Assembly: GCA_945971355.1 (NCBI GenBank)
Contig: CAMFPD010000005.1
Span: 1 to 30,007 of the forward strand
DNA from: an uncultured Lachnobacterium sp.
GTDB lineage: Bacteria; Bacillota; Clostridia; Lachnospirales; Lachnospiraceae
DNA: 30,007 nt
Reading direction: 5' to 3'
This document shows, piece by piece, positions 23,398 to 30,007 of this stretch; the first letter of the stretch is position 1; each line of letters starts with the position of its first letter. The translations under genes were made by a program, and so were the position numbers. Below the pieces are notes generated by a model. The model ran no database searches and was not told the DNA's origin. It was given only the letters and a program-made list of their open reading frames with translations.

Positions 23398-24567
23398 ATG
23401 GAAAAGAGAGCAAAGTTATGTACACTGTTGATATCTACAGTTCTAGTTGCAACGGCCTGTGGAGAAAACGCATCAGATTCAGAGGCAAAAGAGTTGGTTG
23501 CAAATGGAATGCAGGAAATAGAAAACTCTAATTCAGATGATTCAACTGAACTGATTGATTCTGCAGAGAACACAGAAATTGTAAAACCAATAGATGACGG
23601 AAGCTATGATTTTACAATCTGCTTTGCAGGAGATGTGAGTATTGCTGAGGGTGCAATAACAACAAGCAATTTAGATGCATCGGAAAATGGCATATATGAT
23701 TGTATATCATCTGAACTGGTGGATATTATGCAGGAAGCTGATGTGATGTGCCTTAACAATGAATTTACATACAGTACAAACGGTTCGCCAATGGCAGGAA
23801 AGGCTTATACCTTCAGGGCATCACCGACCAGGGTATCCGTGCTGAATGATCTGGGAGTGGATATAGTCGGAATGGCTAATAATCATGTGTATGATTATGG
23901 AACACAGGCATTGCTGGATACATTTGATACGCTGGATGAAGCAGGAATAGCATATTTTGGAGCGGGACATGATTTGGAAGAGGCAATGAAGCCTGTGTAT
24001 ATGGACATAGATGGAAAAACAGTTGCATTTGTGGCAGCATCAAGAGCTGAGAAAAATAAGATGACACCTGAAGCAACAGAGACGACCCCTGGAATACTAA
24101 GATGTTATGATACAACAAAATTCAAGGAGGTAATTGCAGAAGCTGATGAAAATGCAGATTTTGTAATAGCCTATGTACACTGGGGAACCGAATATAGCAC
24201 AGTGCTGGAGGAGGCGCAGACTACCACTGGAAAGGAATATCTGGACGCGGGAGCGGATGTAGTTATTGGAGCCCATCCACATTGCCTGCAGGGAATGGAA
24301 TACTATGACGGAAAACCTATAATATATAGTCTGGGGAATTTTTGGTTCAATAGCAAGACACTTGATACAATGCTAATCCAACTTCATTTTACAGGAAATA
24401 ATGAGGCAGGACAGCTTCAGGCAACAGTTGTCCCGGCAGTTCAGACAGGAGGAAAAACCTATTACTTGAACGAGGCTGAGGAACAACAGGAATTATATGA
24501 TTATTTGGAAAGTATTTCTGTAAACGTTGTGATAGATGATGAGGGTAACATATCTCAGGCAGAGTAA
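23398..24567 (+). CDS. CapA-family lipoprotein (metallophosphatase fold)
   Basis: A 389-residue lipoprotein; the signal ends at LVATAC (cysteine about residue 21), followed by a Ser/Asp/Glu-rich linker to about residue 65. The rest is the CapA/PgsA domain: TICFAGDVSIAEG near residue 76, VDIVGMANNHVYDYG near residue 155, VIAYVHWGTEY near residue 257 and DVVIGAHPHCLQGMEYYDGK near residue 285, carrying the Asp, Asn-His, His and HPH residues expected for a two-metal site. CapA belongs to poly-gamma-glutamate synthesis systems, but capB and capC are absent here. Stand-alone CapA-like proteins are frequent in Clostridia and their role is uncertain. Start follows AAAAGGAAG. Confidence 0.9.
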   Translation: MEKRAKLCTLLISTVLVATACGENASDSEAKELVANGMQEIENSNSDDSTELIDSAENTEIVKPIDDGSYDFTICFAGDVSIAEGAITTSNLDASENGIYDCISSELVDIMQEADVMCLNNEFTYSTNGSPMAGKAYTFRASPTRVSVLNDLGVDIVGMANNHVYDYGTQALLDTFDTLDEAGIAYFGAGHDLEEAMKPVYMDIDGKTVAFVAASRAEKNKMTPEATETTPGILRCYDTTKFKEVIAEADENADFVIAYVHWGTEYSTVLEEAQTTTGKEYLDAGADVVIGAHPHCLQGMEYYDGKPIIYSLGNFWFNSKTLDTMLIQLHFTGNNEAGQLQATVVPAVQTGGKTYYLNEAEEQQELYDYLESISVNVVIDDEGNISQAE

Positions 24568-24585
24568 ACGTATTCCGTTTTTTTT
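24566..24585 (+). terminator. Weak terminator after capA-like gene
   Basis: AAACG (24566-24570) can pair with CGTTT (24576-24580), followed by Ts to 24585. The stem is only five pairs, so the call is weak. Confidence 0.35.
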
Positions 24586-24617
24586 GTGTAGTTTGTTTTA
24601 TACCCGACACTACACAA
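24584..24617. repeat. Nine-bp perfect inverted repeat upstream of 24691
   Basis: TTGTGTAGT (24584-24592) and ACTACACAA (24609-24617) are perfect complements separated by 16 bases. It could be a regulator-binding site for the following gene or part of the end of the capA-like transcript. It is not followed by a T-run. Confidence 0.5.
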
Positions 24618-24690
24618 TAAAATGAGTAAATAGAATAAGTAAACGGGTAACTGGCATATATATGTAATAAATTACAAGGAGTATGTAAGA

Positions 24691-25563
24691 ATGGAAAGAT
24701 TTATTACGTATATGTATGCATATGAAAACAAGACAAAAGGCAAAAATGTAGGTTTTGTGAAGGTAGAGTGTAGGAAAGATACATGCGCTATGGAGATTCA
24801 TATTAGAAACCTTGGGAGATATAGCGGTAAATGCAGGACATATCTTTTGATGGATGAAAACGTTATAGGAGTAGAGCTTGGAAGTATAATAATAAGTCTC
24901 GGACAGGGACAGACTACCTACTATTTTGACAGGAGTAATATAGAAGAGTCTGGATACCGTCTGGAAGAGGTGAAGGCAGTCAGGGTTGAATGCGGTAATC
25001 AGGAGTTTCTTGCAAGCTGTTGGAGTGAGGATGCAGGTGAATGGATTACAAGGGATGTTGTGCCATTTGAGAAAGATAATTGCGAAGAGAAACCAGAAAT
25101 AGAAAATGCTGTAGATACCACAAAAAGCATTGAGGCATATGAACAGACAATTGGTGAGATAAGGGATAAAAAAAATGAGATTCAAGATAATACATTAACA
25201 AACAACAGATTCATGAAGGAAATGTTGAATATCAAGGTTGATAATTCAAAGACTGAAAATAATGCAATACAACACACAGGGGATGAATTGGAAAAGATTG
25301 ACCTTGCCGATATTAGAAAGCTTACCGCCACAAACTGGCACTATGCAAACAACAGTTTTGTCATCCATGGATTTATGAATTATAAGTATCTCATTGTGAT
25401 GACCGCGGGGGATAAGAGATATCTGGGGGTTCCAGGGGTATATGAAAAACCGGAGGCGATGATGGCAAAGCTTTTTGGTTTTTCTGATTTTATTGACGAA
25501 AAAACGCACACAAGGACAATGTCCGAGGGTGCGTTTGGTTATTGGATTAGTCAGCCATTGTAA
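24691..25563 (+). CDS. DUF6128-like protein of unknown function
   Basis: A 290-residue soluble protein. The N-terminal about 125 residues are cysteine-containing and beta-rich (FITYMYAYENKTKG, VGFVKVECRKDTCAMEIHI). A charged, probably helical linker with many Asp, Glu, Asn and Lys follows, and the C-terminal about 85 residues (NNSFVIHGFMNYKYLIV, YLGVPGVYEKPEAMMAKLFG, ending FGYWISQPL) resemble DUF6128, which I recall as common in Lachnospiraceae. No signal peptide is present. The start follows CAAGGAGT (24675-24682). The 3' end overlaps the convergent acetyltransferase gene by 13 bases. Function unknown. Confidence 0.75.
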   Translation: MERFITYMYAYENKTKGKNVGFVKVECRKDTCAMEIHIRNLGRYSGKCRTYLLMDENVIGVELGSIIISLGQGQTTYYFDRSNIEESGYRLEEVKAVRVECGNQEFLASCWSEDAGEWITRDVVPFEKDNCEEKPEIENAVDTTKSIEAYEQTIGEIRDKKNEIQDNTLTNNRFMKEMLNIKVDNSKTENNAIQHTGDELEKIDLADIRKLTATNWHYANNSFVIHGFMNYKYLIVMTAGDKRYLGVPGVYEKPEAMMAKLFGFSDFIDEKTHTRTMSEGAFGYWISQPL

Positions 25564-26117
25564 TTGGGATTGTCATTGCGGAGAAAGGAATACAGATAGT
25601 GATCTTTCCATTTTCCGTGTAGGTATATATAGTCTCTGAGAATTCCTTCATTAGTGAATCCAATTTTTTCAAGAAGGCGGCAGGATGGTCTGTTGTTTTT
25701 TTCGACAACTGCGGTAATCCTGTGTAGATTCAAATCGTAAAATGCAACTGACATTACACACTTTATAGCTTCTGAAGCATAGCCCTGATGGTGAAAAATA
25801 CTGGAAAATTTATATCCAATCTCACAGCTCTGGTAAAAGGATGATGTGATGTTGTGCAAACATACCGTTCCTATTATATAGTCAGGATTTTCTTTCAAGA
25901 ATACATAGAAACGAATAGTTTGTCCCTTGATTGCCATATTATATTCGAATTTTAAGATTTTGTGTTGATGTTGGATTGTATAGAAATCTGGAACGCGATC
26001 AGTTTCGTATTCTTCAAATAATTCGCGGTCGCGCTGATAGAAGTCCAGCACCTTCATGGCGGCATCCGGTTTGAGAACCTTGAGAACCAGTCGTTCAGTT
26101 TCGTATTTTAGTAACAT
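25551..26117 (-). CDS. GNAT-family acetyltransferase (RimJ/RimL-like)
   Basis: A 188-residue N-acetyltransferase on the minus strand. It begins MLLKYETERLVLK, typical of RimJ/RimL relatives, contains YQSCEIGYKF and the acetyl-CoA loop FHHQGYASEAIKCVM (about residues 107-121), then LNLHRITAVVEKNNRPSCRL and GFTNEGILRDYI near the end. The start at 26117 is chosen because GGAAGG lies just upstream on this strand; a longer frame to 26153 has no such site. Its substrate (a ribosomal protein N-terminus or a small molecule) cannot be told. It is the only clear minus-strand gene in the window and is divergent from tadA. Confidence 0.88.
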   Translation of the reverse strand: MLLKYETERLVLKVLKPDAAMKVLDFYQRDRELFEEYETDRVPDFYTIQHQHKILKFEYNMAIKGQTIRFYVFLKENPDYIIGTVCLHNITSSFYQSCEIGYKFSSIFHHQGYASEAIKCVMSVAFYDLNLHRITAVVEKNNRPSCRLLEKIGFTNEGILRDYIYLHGKWKDHYLYSFLRNDNPNYNG

Positions 26118-26119
26118 AT

Positions 26120-26149
26120 TTGATTTCCTTCCACAGATTGAAGTATAAT
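26120..26149 (+). promoter_or_regulatory. Promoter candidate for tadA
   Basis: TTGATT (26120-26125) and TATAAT (26144-26149) are 18 bases apart, placing the start near 26156, 24 bases before tadA. It lies in the short divergent spacer with the acetyltransferase gene. Confidence 0.5.
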
Positions 26150-26179
26150 ACAATTATAACAGTTTGAGGCGGGAAGTCT

Positions 26180-26653
26180 ATGACACAGGATGAAAAATAT
26201 ATGAAAGAAGCCATTAAGCAGGCAAAAAAGGCTTACAAAATTGATGAGGTGCCAATTGGCTGTGTGATTGTGCAGAATGATCGTATTATTGCCAGAGGCT
26301 ATAATAGGAGGAATATTGACAAGAATACTTTGTCCCATGCAGAGCTTAATGCCATTAAAAAGGCCAGCAGAAAAACTGGTGACTGGAGACTGGAGGACTG
26401 TACCATGTACATAACTCTGGAGCCTTGTCAGATGTGTGCAGGAGCTATTGTTCAATGCAGGATGGGGAGGGTTGTGATTGGCGCCATGAATGCAAAGGCA
26501 GGTTGTGCCGGCTCTGTTCTCAATATATTGCAAATGCCGCAGTTTAATCATCAGGTTGAAATGGAAACAGGTGTCCTGGAGGAGGAATGCTCAACTATGC
26601 TATCGCAGTTTTTTAGAGAATTGCGAGAAAAAAAGAAACAACAACAGCTTTAA
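26180..26653 (+). CDS. tadA: tRNA-specific adenosine deaminase
   Basis: A 157-residue zinc enzyme that deaminates the wobble adenosine of tRNA-Arg (ACG) to inosine. The zinc and catalytic residues are visible: His53-Ala54-Glu55 (the proton-shuttling Glu55) and Pro82-Cys83-x-x-Cys86. The segment VVIGAMNAKAGCAGSVLNIL (about residues 101-120) is characteristic of TadA. Length is normal. It lies 14 bases before the promoter of the SRP RNA, an adjacency that is frequent in Firmicutes. Confidence 0.94.
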   Translation: MTQDEKYMKEAIKQAKKAYKIDEVPIGCVIVQNDRIIARGYNRRNIDKNTLSHAELNAIKKASRKTGDWRLEDCTMYITLEPCQMCAGAIVQCRMGRVVIGAMNAKAGCAGSVLNILQMPQFNHQVEMETGVLEEECSTMLSQFFRELREKKKQQQL

Positions 26654-26666
26654 AGTTGCAAATTCC

Positions 26667-26696
26667 TTGACAATTACCTGTTGTCTAGAGTACAAT
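26667..26696 (+). promoter_or_regulatory. Promoter of the SRP RNA
   Basis: TTGACA (26667-26672), a perfect consensus -35, and TACAAT (26691-26696) with 18 bases between place the start near 26703, which agrees with the 5' stem of the RNA. Confidence 0.75.
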
Positions 26697-26703
26697 TAAA
26701 TCT

Positions 26704-26964
26704 CCGAGCAGCCGGGGTGTTAGCGGTGCCTTGTACCAACAATCCGCTATAGTTGGGGTGATGTCTCGTAGAGGGTTCAAGCGTGGGAGCTGCCCTTCAT
26801 AAGTGGTGTTGACGTCTGGGTCTTTCGCAATGGAAATCCGTGAACCGGGTCAGGGTAGGAATACAGCAGCCCTAAGCGGAAGCTTTCATGTGACGAGAGG
26901 TCGCCTGGACTGAGCTAACTGTGAAGGTAACGTCTTGTGTGAGAATTCGAAGCGGGATGCTCGG
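26704..26964 (+). ncRNA. ffs: Signal recognition particle RNA, large (Gram-positive) type
   Basis: About 261 nt of 4.5S/scRNA-type SRP RNA, with the long form seen in Bacillus and Clostridia. The ends pair (CCGAGCA 26704-26710 with TGCTCGG 26958-26964), followed by Ts as terminator. The Ffh-binding domain is near 26849-26881: GGGTCAGGGTA, a GGAA tetraloop, then TACAGCAGCCC. The 5' region with GGGGTGTTAGCGGTGCC is the Alu-like domain. It binds Ffh to target nascent membrane and secreted proteins. Exact ends may differ by a few bases. Confidence 0.9.
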
Positions 26965-26970
26965 TTTTTT
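26965..26970 (+). terminator. T-run ending the SRP RNA
   Basis: Six Ts immediately follow the closing stem of the SRP RNA, so the RNA's own end helix would serve as an intrinsic terminator. Confidence 0.6.
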
Positions 26971-27053
26971 GTATAAAAAAGTCATATGGTACAAGCAGCT
27001 GCAAGCTTGTCAATTATAATATTATGGGATAAAGCAAATATAAGGGGGATACT

Positions 27054-27488
27054 GTGCTGGATAAAATTCGAAAATGCGTGCATATTGCATGTGAGGTTAT
27101 AGAACTGTTTTTGGCGTTTTTAGTTGGAGTGGCACTTATTGTAGCAACAATTGGTTTCTTGCCGGAATTCAAGGATTATATTATCGGATTCCACGGAACA
27201 TCAATGTTTTTGGAAATGCTTGAAGAAATCTTCAGCTTAGTGGTGGGGATTGAGTTTATCAAGATGCTTTGTAAACCAAATTCTGACAATGTTATTGAAG
27301 CACTTGTCTTTCTGGTGTCCAGACATATGGTGATTGGAACAAATTCTGCAATCGATAATTTGTTTTCGATTATAAGTATAGCAATTTTGTTTCTTGTCAA
27401 AGCACTTATTCATGACCAGAAGAGAAAACACAGAGCCATGGATGAAGCCCAGGCGAAACATGAAAAAGAGAGTAACCAGGAGCCTTGA
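27054..27488 (+). CDS. PsiE-like small membrane protein
   Basis: A 144-residue membrane protein starting at GTG 27054 after AAGGGGGAT (27041-27049). It has three or four hydrophobic segments: VIELFLAFLVGVALIVATIG (about residues 15-34), EEIFSLVVGIEFIKML (about 57-72), VIEALVFLVSRHMVI (about 79-93) and LFSIISIAILFLVKAL (about 102-117), then a basic/acidic tail. This arrangement resembles the PsiE (phosphate-starvation-inducible) family. Role unknown. The stop lies inside a perfect 11-bp hairpin (27481-27507). Confidence 0.75.
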   Translation: MLDKIRKCVHIACEVIELFLAFLVGVALIVATIGFLPEFKDYIIGFHGTSMFLEMLEEIFSLVVGIEFIKMLCKPNSDNVIEALVFLVSRHMVIGTNSAIDNLFSIISIAILFLVKALIHDQKRKHRAMDEAQAKHEKESNQEP

Positions 27489-27507
27489 AAGTTATCCTTT
27501 CAAGGCT
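27481..27507 (+). terminator. Perfect 11-bp hairpin over a gene end
   Basis: AGCCTTGAAAG (27481-27491) pairs without mismatch with CTTTCAAGGCT (27497-27507) around TTATC. It covers the stop of the PsiE-like gene. Only three Ts follow, so it may be a weak terminator or an mRNA processing/stability element before nudC. Confidence 0.6.
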
Positions 27508-27540
27508 TTAACTCAATATAAGGAGGGCATACACAAGAAG

Positions 27541-28485
27541 ATGATTCAGGATATAGCACCACATAAATTTGATATAACATATCAGTACAAAAAACCAGGT
27601 GATAATAATGGCAGGGAGGATATCTCTCTAATTTTCAGCGGGGACAGAATTCTTGTGAGAAAGCTTTGTGGAGATAAAAAGGAAGCCGTATGTGAAATGC
27701 TTTTTCCTACATATTCCCAGGTTAGCCATCTGATGTCGGAGCAGACCTATTTATTTAGCATGGATGGTGTGGATTACTATCGTGGATATATAGAACCGGA
27801 AAAGGCAGATGATGTTTATAATTTATCAGCCGAAGATTTTCAAAATGATTCAAATGTAAATGATGGAAAAACAGGAAATAGCTGCGCAGAAATGTGGGAA
27901 TACGAATGGCAGAATCGCAGCTTCTTTAGAACTGTGAAACCCAAGGAATTAGCATTGGCAGGAATTACAGGCATGCACCTCAATGGCTGGTATACAAAGA
28001 ACAGGTTTTGTGGAGTCTGTGGAGGAACACTCATACATGATAGCAGTGAGAGAATGTTAAAGTGTCCGAAATGTGGCAACATGGTTTTTCCAAGAATAAA
28101 TCCAGCAGTAATTGTGGGTATCATAAATGGAGATAAAATACTTCTCACTAAGTACAGAGGAAGAGAATACAAAAAATATGCTCTTGTGGCAGGGTTTACT
28201 GAGATTGGAGAATCTCTTGAGGAAACGGTGCGCAGAGAGGTTATGGAGGAAGTAGGCCTTAAGGTAAAAAATATAAGATACTACAAATCACAACCCTGGG
28301 GATTCGCAGACAATATTCTTGCCGGATTTTTTTGTGAGGTGGATGGAGATACCACAATTACAATGGATAGTGAGGAGCTTTCAATTGCTGAGTGGGTTAG
28401 CAGAGAGGATATACAGGTACAGTTTGAGGACATGAGTCTGACAAACGAGATGATTTACAGTTTTAAGGTTGACAAGGCAATCTAG
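27541..28485 (+). CDS. nudC: NAD(+) diphosphatase (NADH pyrophosphatase)
   Basis: A 314-residue Nudix enzyme that hydrolyses NAD(H) to NMN(H) and AMP, and can decap NAD-capped RNA in better known relatives. A zinc ribbon (FCGVCGGT ... KCPKCGNMVFPR, about residues 158-183) is followed by the Nudix box GFTEIGESLEETVRREVMEE (about 219-238, then VG) and the NudC marker SQPWGFADN (about 251-259; the usual form is SQPWPFPxS). ATG 27541 is chosen as the first good start after AAGGAGGG (27520-27527, spacing 13, a little long). An upstream ATG at 27394 would overlap the PsiE-like gene heavily and add unlike sequence. Confidence 0.88.
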   Translation: MIQDIAPHKFDITYQYKKPGDNNGREDISLIFSGDRILVRKLCGDKKEAVCEMLFPTYSQVSHLMSEQTYLFSMDGVDYYRGYIEPEKADDVYNLSAEDFQNDSNVNDGKTGNSCAEMWEYEWQNRSFFRTVKPKELALAGITGMHLNGWYTKNRFCGVCGGTLIHDSSERMLKCPKCGNMVFPRINPAVIVGIINGDKILLTKYRGREYKKYALVAGFTEIGESLEETVRREVMEEVGLKVKNIRYYKSQPWGFADNILAGFFCEVDGDTTITMDSEELSIAEWVSREDIQVQFEDMSLTNEMIYSFKVDKAI

Positions 28486-28535
28486 TCAATGTATATTGGA
28501 ATAGTAGGAATTAAAACTGTTAAAGAGGTAACACT

Positions 28536-28970
28536 ATGAAAATATCAACAAAAGGCAGATATGCATTAAGACTAATGATTGATTTGGCTGAGAATAGCAC
28601 TGGTGATCCAATCAGCCTTAAGGATGTGGCAAAGCGTCAGGGAATCTCTGATAAATATTTAGAGCAGATTATTTCCATATTGAACAAGGCAGGATTCGTA
28701 AAGAGTATCAGAGGTGCTCAGGGAGGCTATCTTCTGAGAAAGGCACCAGAGAATTATACAGTTGGAATGATTCTCAGACTTACAGAGGGAAGCCTTGCAC
28801 CTGTTGCGTGTCTTGAAGACGATGCCATGGGCTGTGAGAGAAAAGATATGTGCGTGACAGTTATGGTTTACAAGAAAATTAATGATGCAATTAATGATGT
28901 GGTAGATAATATCACACTTCAGGATCTTGTGGACTGGCAGAGTGAAAAAAACGGAAGTTATATTATTTAA
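28536..28970 (+). CDS. Rrf2-family transcriptional regulator
   Basis: A 144-residue winged-helix regulator: MKISTKGRYALRLMIDLAE, the recognition region ISDKYLEQIISILNKAGFVK and the wing RGAQGGYLL. Three cysteines in the C-terminal half (ACLEDDAMGCERKDMC, about residues 93-107) lie where IscR-type proteins bind an iron-sulfur cluster, with spacing C-x7-C-x5-C instead of C-x5-C-x5-C. It likely controls iron-sulfur or cysteine metabolism genes. It precedes mnmA by 12 bases; in many relatives a cysteine desulfurase and nifU-like gene stand between, but here they do not. Confidence 0.9.
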   Translation: MKISTKGRYALRLMIDLAENSTGDPISLKDVAKRQGISDKYLEQIISILNKAGFVKSIRGAQGGYLLRKAPENYTVGMILRLTEGSLAPVACLEDDAMGCERKDMCVTVMVYKKINDAINDVVDNITLQDLVDWQSEKNGSYII

Positions 28971-28982
28971 CGAGGTTAATTG

Positions 28983-30007
28983 ATGAAAGAAAAAGTTGTT
29001 GTTGGAATGTCTGGTGGTGTGGATTCATCAGTTGCAGCTTATCTGTTAAAGGAACAGGGCTATGATGTCATAGGTGTAACTATGCAGATTTGGCAGGATG
29101 AGGATAGCTTTAAGCAGGCTGAGGAAGGTGGATGCTGTGGTTTGTCTGCGGTGGATGATGCCAGACGAGTTGCGGACAAGCTGGGGATTCCGTATTATGT
29201 GATGAATTTCAAATCAGATTTCCAGAAGAATGTTATAGATTATTTTGTGTCAGAGTATGAGAGAGCATACACACCTAATCCATGTATAGCCTGCAACAGA
29301 TATGTGAAATGGGAGTCCCTTCTGCAGAGGTCCCTTGAGATTGGGGCTGACTATATAGCAACAGGGCATTATGCCAGAATAACCAAGCTTCCAAATGGCA
29401 GGTACACTATTCAGAATTCTGTAACTGCCGCAAAGGATCAGACTTATGCGTTATATAATCTCACACAGGAGCAGTTGTCCAAAACCCTTATGCCTGTGGG
29501 GGCATACGAGAAGCCACAGATTAGGGAAATAGCTGAGAAGGCTGGACTTATGGTGGCTCATAAGAGTGATAGTCAGGATATCTGCTTCGTGCCAGACCAT
29601 GACTATGCGGGATTCATACAGAGAGAGACAGGTCGTGTTTATGAGCCAGGTAATTTTGTGGATACACAGGGCAATATCCTGGGTCAGCACAAGGGAATAA
29701 TTCGTTATACAATAGGTCAGAGAAAAGGACTTGGCATTACAGCAGCCACACCTCTTTTTGTAAAGGAGCTTCGTGTGGACACAAATGAGGTTGTAATTTG
29801 TAGAGATGAAGAGCTGTTCAGTGATACTTGTTATATCAGTAATGTTAACTATATGGCAGAAGCTTCGATTTCCCCTAACACACCAGCTGTAGGAAAAATC
29901 AGATATTCCCACAGAGGTGCAAGCTGCAAGCTCACACCGCTTGACAATGGACTAGTAAAATGTGTTTTTGATGAGCCACAGAGGGCTATGACACCTGGGC
30001 AGGCCGC
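28983..30007 (+). CDS. mnmA: tRNA-specific 2-thiouridylase, cut by window end
   Basis: At least 341 residues of MnmA, which puts sulfur on the wobble uridine of tRNA for Lys, Glu and Gln using ATP. Visible are the PP-loop GMSGGVDSS (residues 8-16), the catalytic Cys in TPNPCIACNRYVKW (about residue 103), ATGHYARI (about 126-133), and the second catalytic Cys in DSQDICFVPD (about residue 203). Known proteins are about 355-365 residues, so only the last twenty or so are missing. The start at ATG 28983 is decided by the family N-terminus; the ribosome site is weak (GAGG, 28972-28975), so coupling with the Rrf2 gene is likely. Confidence 0.95.
   Translation, partial: MKEKVVVGMSGGVDSSVAAYLLKEQGYDVIGVTMQIWQDEDSFKQAEEGGCCGLSAVDDARRVADKLGIPYYVMNFKSDFQKNVIDYFVSEYERAYTPNPCIACNRYVKWESLLQRSLEIGADYIATGHYARITKLPNGRYTIQNSVTAAKDQTYALYNLTQEQLSKTLMPVGAYEKPQIREIAEKAGLMVAHKSDSQDICFVPDHDYAGFIQRETGRVYEPGNFVDTQGNILGQHKGIIRYTIGQRKGLGITAATPLFVKELRVDTNEVVICRDEELFSDTCYISNVNYMAEASISPNTPAVGKIRYSHRGASCKLTPLDNGLVKCVFDEPQRAMTPGQA

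Noticed and set aside
24610..25185. Minus-strand frame of 191 codons
   Set aside because: It lies opposite a well-formed plus-strand gene, has no ribosome site and reads as a cysteine- and phenylalanine-rich shadow.
27394..27540. Longer N-terminus for nudC
   Set aside because: It overlaps the PsiE-like gene in another frame and crosses the perfect hairpin at 27481-27507.
29451..29912. Minus-strand frame of 153 codons
   Set aside because: It is the antisense shadow of mnmA, whose catalytic motifs are clear on the plus strand.

Overview
The window looks like a chromosome segment of a low-GC anaerobic Firmicute, most likely a gut or rumen Lachnospiraceae. Support comes from AT-rich intergenic DNA, near-consensus sigma-A promoters, strong AGGAGG ribosome sites, a large Gram-positive-type SRP RNA (about 26704-26964), a sugar ABC importer without its own ATPase, and a DUF6128-like protein. 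The species cannot be named from this window.

Layout. (1) 1-3907 is accessory. It holds a tightly overlapping three-gene operon of unknown function (275-1826), a broken SH3-domain lipoprotein gene (1930-2648) and a secreted protein of unknown function (2741-3907). The first two units share a near-identical 57-bp upstream element. (2) 4016-8435 is a carbohydrate uptake operon: binding lipoprotein, two permeases and a LacI-type regulator, with an operator-like site and four tandem 12-bp units just after the promoter. (3) 8448-23203 is the centrepiece, an amine/agmatine region: a LuxR-type regulator, a PII-like protein with a long T-loop, PotABCD, an ornithine-cyclodeaminase-family protein, N-carbamoylputrescine amidase (aguB), agmatine deiminase (aguA), a second ornithine-cyclodeaminase-family protein, a four-gene iron-sulfur/flavin dehydrogenase resembling HcnABC/opine oxidases, and an iron-dependent alcohol dehydrogenase. 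(4) 23247-30007 is mostly housekeeping: an IS200/IS605 right-end remnant, a CapA-like lipoprotein, a DUF6128-like protein, a GNAT acetyltransferase, tadA, SRP RNA, a PsiE-like membrane protein, nudC, an Rrf2 regulator and mnmA (cut by the window end).

How the centrepiece may work. PotABCD should import a polyamine or agmatine. AguA and AguB turn agmatine into putrescine, releasing ammonia and CO2. No putrescine carbamoyltransferase or carbamate kinase is present, so this is not the ATP-yielding agmatine route; nitrogen supply or further oxidation of the amine is more likely. The two cyclodeaminase-like proteins, the electron-transferring dehydrogenase and the alcohol dehydrogenase could then oxidise an amine or opine and dispose of the aldehyde as an alcohol; this last part is inference. 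Three genes here (the LuxR-type regulator, the PII-like protein and the second cyclodeaminase-like protein) each have a promoter followed within about 35 bases by an intrinsic terminator placed before the gene, and the 5' arms of these hairpins are alike (GCAAAGRGGCT-like). This suggests shared transcription attenuation. I consider this amine-catabolism regulon, with its PII protein and repeated attenuators, the best candidate for an undescribed system.
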